Under the pieces are notes generated by a model, which saw only the letters and a program-made list of their open reading frames with translations, was not told the DNA's origin and made no database searches. This document shows, one piece after another, positions 59,198 through 64,000 of a stretch of DNA of 64,000 nucleotides (position 1 is its first letter; every line of letters begins with the position of its first letter). Where the stretch lies: assembly GCA_910589415.1 (NCBI GenBank), contig OU342639.1, forward strand, positions 21,956,268 to 22,020,267, in the 5' to 3' direction. The DNA is from Malachius bipustulatus. Taxonomy: Eukaryota; Arthropoda; Insecta; Coleoptera; Melyridae. A program made the translations under genes and the position numbers.

Positions 59198-60170
59198 CTA
59201 TAAAATATGTAACCTACATTTGCAGAAATTCTCAAAGTAATAGCAAAACAAAAGGCATCTGTAATTTTCAAGTTCTATTTCCTCTGCATCTTCTATGTCA
59301 ATAACATGATGCTGACTGCGTGGGGTATCATTTTTTTTCCGGGTAGTTTGTTCAGTATCGTCCTCTAATACTGATAGCTCTTCGAAGTAGATTCCTGAAA
59401 CGATAAGGTCTCCATTAAATTTGGGTTACAACTTCACAAATTGTCTTTCTAGTAATTATATCATATCTAAGTATTTATTGTGTAGGTAAAGTTTATTATA
59501 TTACCGTCTGCGTCTTCTTCAGTCGATTCATCTTCTTCTTGCGTTGATTCTTCAGTGCTATATTCTGATGTGGTATCGACGATGATTTCTGAAATTATAA
59601 GGGTACATGTATTGTGATCTGTTTAGAGGAAGAGTTTTCAAAATACAAAATCGAAGGTCGTTGACAACTTCGTTTTTTTAAACGGGTGTATGACTTGTCC
59701 AAATATAAATTTTCAGAACGAAAGTCCGAATTAGAAGTGTACAAACTTCTAAAGAACAGGTTTAGTATGTAAGAAAAGATACCCAAAAGTTATACCTTAT
59801 ATAAAATTAAAATTTAACAACTGCTAACCAAATTGAAACTGAATCATATCAAAAATTAGATAAACTAAACTCAGAAAATAAAGCGACAACATAATTATTT
59901 GACCTAGTCCTAGAGTTGAATAATATTACGAATAACGTTTTACTACTTACCTTCAAGATTTTCAGCGTGACCATTATCTCGTTTTTGATTTTGTTGGTCT
60001 TTCTCGATTCGTTTTTCGGGCGTAAAGCAGTTTTCCAAAACCTCGTATGTGACCAAGAAGATTCTTATCAGGAAATTTATTATAATTTTAGGTACAAATC
60101 TTAGGCTGGATGATTGTACCACAGCAGCTGTCTCGCATGTCACGTCAACAGATATCACGGCGGGATGCAT
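59198..60170 (-). CDS. predicted three-exon gene for an acidic 166-residue protein
   Basis: Exons on the minus strand: 60170-59951, 59588-59505 and 59394-59198. The first runs from ATG (MHPAVISVDVTCETAAVVQS) to a consensus donor CTTGAAG|GTAAGT. The second opens after AATTTCAG and closes at GACG|GTAATA. The third opens after CGTTTCAG and ends in TAG. Both introns are phase 1 and all joins keep one frame, 501 nt in total. The protein has a hydrophobic stretch at about residues 28-42 (PKIIINFLIRIFLVTY), a basic segment (PEKRIEKDQQNQKRD), a Ser/Thr/Glu/Asp-rich centre (STEESTQEEDESTEEDAD) and a Cys-containing C-terminus. It may be a short membrane-anchored or intracellular acidic protein. I recognise no family. 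Exon structure is predicted from splice signals only; an additional 5' exon is possible. Confidence 0.6.
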
Positions 60171-63134
60171 TTTAGAAATTTTTTCTAGCCCACTAAGTCC
60201 TACCAGTTAGAAAAACAAACTCGAACTGAAAAATCGCTTATTGTTAATCGAGTCTTATGTATATGCTTGCAAAAGTAGATAACATTGTATTAATCGCCAA
60301 TACTGCAGACGGTTGCATTTCACATTGTTACCTATTATCATTTATAAGAAATCATTAGCGCCTGGTTCCTGGAATTCGTGAAGAATCGTTAAGCTTTTCA
60401 GATAGGTAGGTATACCTATTATATTACACTATGAACAAAAATCTGAGGACATTGATAAACATATAATCGATTACCATTTTGTTGTCTAAGCTTGGTAGGA
60501 ATTGTTTAAATTCGAGACTGATGAAATAAAGGTCATTGTACTAATACAGCTTTTGAAAATGTATGTATCCTGAAAAGTTCTGTTCGTGTTTATTTATTTA
60601 TCATTCTCGCCCGGGGTGACAGAAACCAAGCCCGATTTCTATTGAAAAATCCAGGCTAGTGCCCAGTTTTACTACCCGCACCCATCTAGATTCAGAATAT
60701 TTAGATTGTCAAAAACCATCAACTATCTTAAAAAACCAGCGTTGCCAAGAAGTATAAAAAGAACACACCTTGAGGTCGTTTCAAAATGAAATTATACTCT
60801 CGTCAAACTTTTATTCCCATGATTGCACTTGACGACAATAAAGAAAGCGTCACTGTGGTTGGTAACGAATAATATTAATACTAAAGTCGAAATGCCGCGT
60901 TTCGGGTTGAAAAGAATAGTCGCGTTATAATTTGACAGTTGTTGTTTGTCAAAATTATTACAATCTACTGCTTAGTAGAAGGATCAAATTTTCAAAAATC
61001 GTATTCAAGATGAAGTCAGTAATCCTACTGAGTAAAAAAACTAGGGGTGTAATTTGAAAAAAAAGTAAGGAATGATCACATGGGGGTTGAAATGAGTACA
61101 GAACAGTTGTATTGAAGGTGAAGCCGCAAAGTTTTGGGGCTATGTTTGAAGTTTCCCAAATTTCATTTGTGTCTGTTTTGAAATAACGCTCGATAAAGAA
61201 AGTTGGGAGACCCTGTATGCAGTTGAGAAAATTATGTTTGATTTTGAAGCCGTTTTAATTGTGTCGGTTCACGTTTTTATCCATGCATTAAATTTTCTTT
61301 AGTTACACTGGAGTTCCAGTTTTCCATAATACTTAAACGAATTAACCGTTAATGTGCAAAATAAGCTCGATCGTAACGGTTCATTTTAGGGCCATAAAAA
61401 TAAATTATACGCAATTAGTTTCTTCGCGTTCTTTAAAAAACTTGGCTAAAAATTCACAGTCAGAGCCTTGAAGTCAACGATTGCTTACATTAGTTGAGCT
61501 ATTCAGTTTTTAATTAGAGAAACTATTGTAGTCGTAGATTGTCTTATAGGGCGAATGCAGGGGTTAAAGAGTGATAACGGGGAGGCGAAGAGAGCAGGGA
61601 GAGTGTTAGCAACCAGACAGGAGGGCAGTTTGGCACTAGGAGAGAATAGATTGAAGGGAGCCGAAGCTCAGCGAAGCGTCATTTGACCACAATGCAACAG
61701 TTGTGGCGCAATGCTGGCGGTAGTCATGCGATTTAGTGAGAAAAGGGACAAGGGCGTGCAGGCTAACTTTGAAGGGCCATTCAAGAAGCTTCTACCACTA
61801 ATACTCTGATCTCCCAGCTTTGTCGCATAGGAATATTAGTTCTAGGAATTTATTAGTAAATTTTCTAACAAACAATTATTTTTGTTATTGGATTTTTCAA
61901 GTCGAGTATTATGTTGAGTGCAGTTATTGGAAATCTTTGGAGGAATGAAAATTGCTTTATATCTTTTGTGAGAGGGGGTTAGTGGTGGAGTTTAGCGGAG
62001 CATTGCGTTTCAACGTCTTTGAAATGACGGAGACACCGCTGGACCGGCAATATTGGGGTGCGGAGAACTGCAGAAATCGTTTGAATCTCGTCGCTATTTT
62101 TGCAGCAGGTTGCGCATATTGCGAAGAGGGTTTCTATGGCTATATCATCCCTATCTGACGCCTGTATTATTATTGCTGACTGCAATCTGCTAGAGACTTA
62201 AATTACACAAACGTGTTGGCACGGAAACGTGTATTGTTCTTCTAGAATTTTTGCCACTCTGAAAGTTATATTATAGACTGAGGATGGCCTGGGAATTGAG
62301 ATGGCGGCCCTTGATTTAAATAAATCTTTCTAAAAATTCTTTTATTTCGACCATGCTATACAAAAAGAAACTTTCAACTCTTCCTTAAAACAATATACCT
62401 TCTCAGTTTTACGACTTGAATTATGCTTCTTTTTGTTTTCCTGCAAATTTACTACTAAGTGTTGTCATTTACGTGTTCAAACCCTCAGTTATTACACTGA
62501 ATACTTCCAACTTCCTGTCTTGAATCGCGCCAAGACTCATTTTCTGCTATTATTCCATAGTCGTTACTTACCTAAATTTATCAGCAAGAGTGTGCTTGAA
62601 ATAAATTAAAATATACCCAAGTTATCTATTCTTCTATTGCGTACCTATTACATATTGCACATACATACATTCATTCCTACGTTATACTAATAATGCAATT
62701 CCTATAATTATTGTTAGTGGAGCTGAAGTCCTACGAGATTATTTGTGGAACATAGTGGACTCGTTTCATTTAATTACACAATGGCTGGAATTATAAAAAG
62801 CTAAAATACCAAACTCTAAACTACAGATACAGAATAAGTTTTTCTAGCCATAAATTGTGCTTAGAAATAATTACAACATTGCCGTATTGTCTGGGAATTT
62901 AATTTCATTACTACTGGGAAGAAACTTATAGGTTAGAAACACACGCGTTGTTTTTAGATTGAAATGAAAACAATGAATTTTCCTCTTATAGTGTCTTATA
63001 ACGTAACCTAGCCTAAGATAACTTCTAAACACAAATTGCAATATAAATAAATTGTAAATAATAAATTGCAACTATATGCATTCATGATCTTTTTAACACA
63101 AGAAGATTGTCGATAAAATATAATGAATCTTGCA
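60171..63134. other. spacer upstream of the three-exon gene
   Basis: No supported gene. Bases 61550-61770 are purine- and GC-richer with no frame. Elsewhere AT-rich. Confidence 0.35.
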
Positions 63135-63370
63135 TCGGTCGGTAGCGCAGCGGGTTAGCGTGCTTGCGACTAAGTCTCTAGGACTTCCACCGTAGGTATG
63201 AGTTTGAATCCCATACAGTCTCGCTATGTTCGTTTATTTACCTATTTATGTGATTTTTTTTGCGAAAAATATTTTTGCGTCTAAATGAGCCAGTTCTTGA
63301 AGCCAACATTGTTAAAGTGTAGAGACTATCTCTTATCTACACAGTTATTAAGACCGATGTTCCCTCTTTT
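63135..63370 (+). mobile_element. tRNA-derived SINE, copy 2
   Basis: The tRNA-like head has a Pol III A box TAGCGCAGCGGG (63143-63154) and a B box GTTTGAATC (63202-63210, one change from GTTCGAATC). The body then aligns with copy 1 (52043-52212): TTCTTGAAGCCAA, AGTGTAGAGACTATCTCTTA, TCTACA and TTCCCTCTTTT. The head is too irregular to be a working tRNA. Confidence 0.8.
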
Positions 63371-63428
63371 ATACGGAATAACTAAAATAAATATTGAATC
63401 ATAAATATTTTGTCATAAATATCAATGA

Positions 63429-64000
63429 TATTTTCCTGAAGCCTGGAGGCGTTCTATTGTTGTGCCTGTGCCCAAGGTGAAAACTCCTGAGGCCCTTAGT
63501 GACTTGCGCCCTATAAGTATCCTCCCAGCTTTGTCTAAAATTCTAGAGAAAATAGTCTCGCGTCAAGTTTATGAGTATGTTATTGGCAATGAGATAATTC
63601 CTGGATATCAGTTTGGTTTTCGTAAGGGATATAGTACTACTACACTGTTGTTGAACATCACTGATCATGTCATAAGATCATTGGACGCAGGATTGTCTAC
63701 TTCGGTTGTGCTACTTGACTACTCGAAGGCATTTGATACGCTCGACCATGATCTTTTATGTGCCAAGCTTGAATACTTCGGCTTTGATGTGTTGTCATGT
63801 GCTTTTTTTCAGAGTTACCTAGATGCACGCTCTCAGGGAGTTAGGGTTGATGATTCAGTGTCTGAATTTTCCCCGGTCACTTCTGGTGTACCGCAGGGTT
63901 CGGTGCTGGGTCCCTTGCTGTTTTTAATATATGTCTCTGATATTCATAAATCTTTGAAGTATGTGAATATTCAATCTTTTGCTGATGATACTCAACTTTA
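63429..64000 (+). pseudogene. CR1/jockey-type reverse transcriptase, 5'-truncated, continues past the window
   Basis: An uninterrupted frame of about 190 codons reads PEAWRRSIVVPVPKVK, LRPISILPALSKILEKIV, YQFGFRKGYSTTTLLL, VVLLDYSKAFDTLDH, SGVPQGSVLGPLLFLIYVSD and SFADDTQL at the right edge. All RT blocks up to the FADD active site are intact. A stop (63426-63428) lies just before the first block, and there is no Met, so the copy is probably 5'-truncated. Its family differs from both the R1-like and the jockey-like elements here. The rest lies beyond the window. Confidence 0.9.

Noticed and set aside
63135..63227. A tRNA gene
   Set aside because: The A and B boxes fit, but the acceptor stem does not pair and the segment continues into a body shared with the copy at 52043-52212, so it is a SINE head.

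Overview
The window looks like nuclear DNA of an insect. It is AT-rich, has large gene-poor spacers, and carries spliced genes with GT/AG introns, jockey-, R1- and CR1-type non-LTR retrotransposons, mariner-type MITEs, a tRNA-derived SINE family, and a tyrosine/proline-rich secreted protein of cuticle type whose signal peptide is split by an intron. Nothing bacterial or plasmid-like is present. A beetle- or hemipteran-like insect would fit, but the order cannot be fixed from the sequence alone.

Layout. 0.3-2 kb: degraded R1-like retrotransposon copy 1. 2.8-3.65 kb: two broken mariner-like transposase remnants in opposite orientation. 6.4-10.1 kb: a non-coding block with short direct repeats. 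11.19-16.64 kb: a complete 5.4-kb LTR element with two identical 256-bp LTRs, a 4-bp target-site duplication, two minisatellite arrays and no protein-coding capacity. 18.6-18.9 kb: reverse transcriptase fragment. 22.8-23.2 kb: a TA-flanked MITE. 25.4-28.3 kb: the main host gene (YGxP-repeat secreted protein). 28.9-33.3 kb: a nearly intact jockey-like retrotransposon, cut by a 76-bp palindromic insertion and one nonsense codon. 33.8-36.0 kb: LINE debris. 38.3-40.4 kb: R1-like copy 2 with a clear 12-bp target-site duplication. 41.3-42.7 kb: a 636-bp tandem repeat. 44.5-54.4 kb: a cluster of non-autonomous elements that each keep the N-terminus of a probable tyrosine recombinase next to a long terminal palindrome, plus a PHD-finger ORF, a foldback element and a SINE. 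57.2-58.0 kb: a long-TIR element. 59.2-60.2 kb: a predicted three-exon gene for an acidic 166-residue protein. 63.1-64.0 kb: a second SINE copy and the start of an open CR1/jockey-type reverse transcriptase that runs off the window.

Most interesting points. (1) In the jockey-like element ORF1 and ORF2 share one frame, separated by a single UAG in the context UAG-CAA-UUA, and no AUG precedes the endonuclease domain; this suggests expression of ORF2 by stop-codon readthrough. (2) A 76-bp near-perfect palindrome with a 4-bp duplication sits inside that element's RT domain; excising it restores the conserved motif. (3) A family of tyrosine-recombinase-derived elements with palindromic ends and the terminal motif CTACGACC is clustered within 10 kb. 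(4) A very young, coding-free LTR element is present. (5) Two copies of one tRNA-derived SINE family can be aligned to each other.
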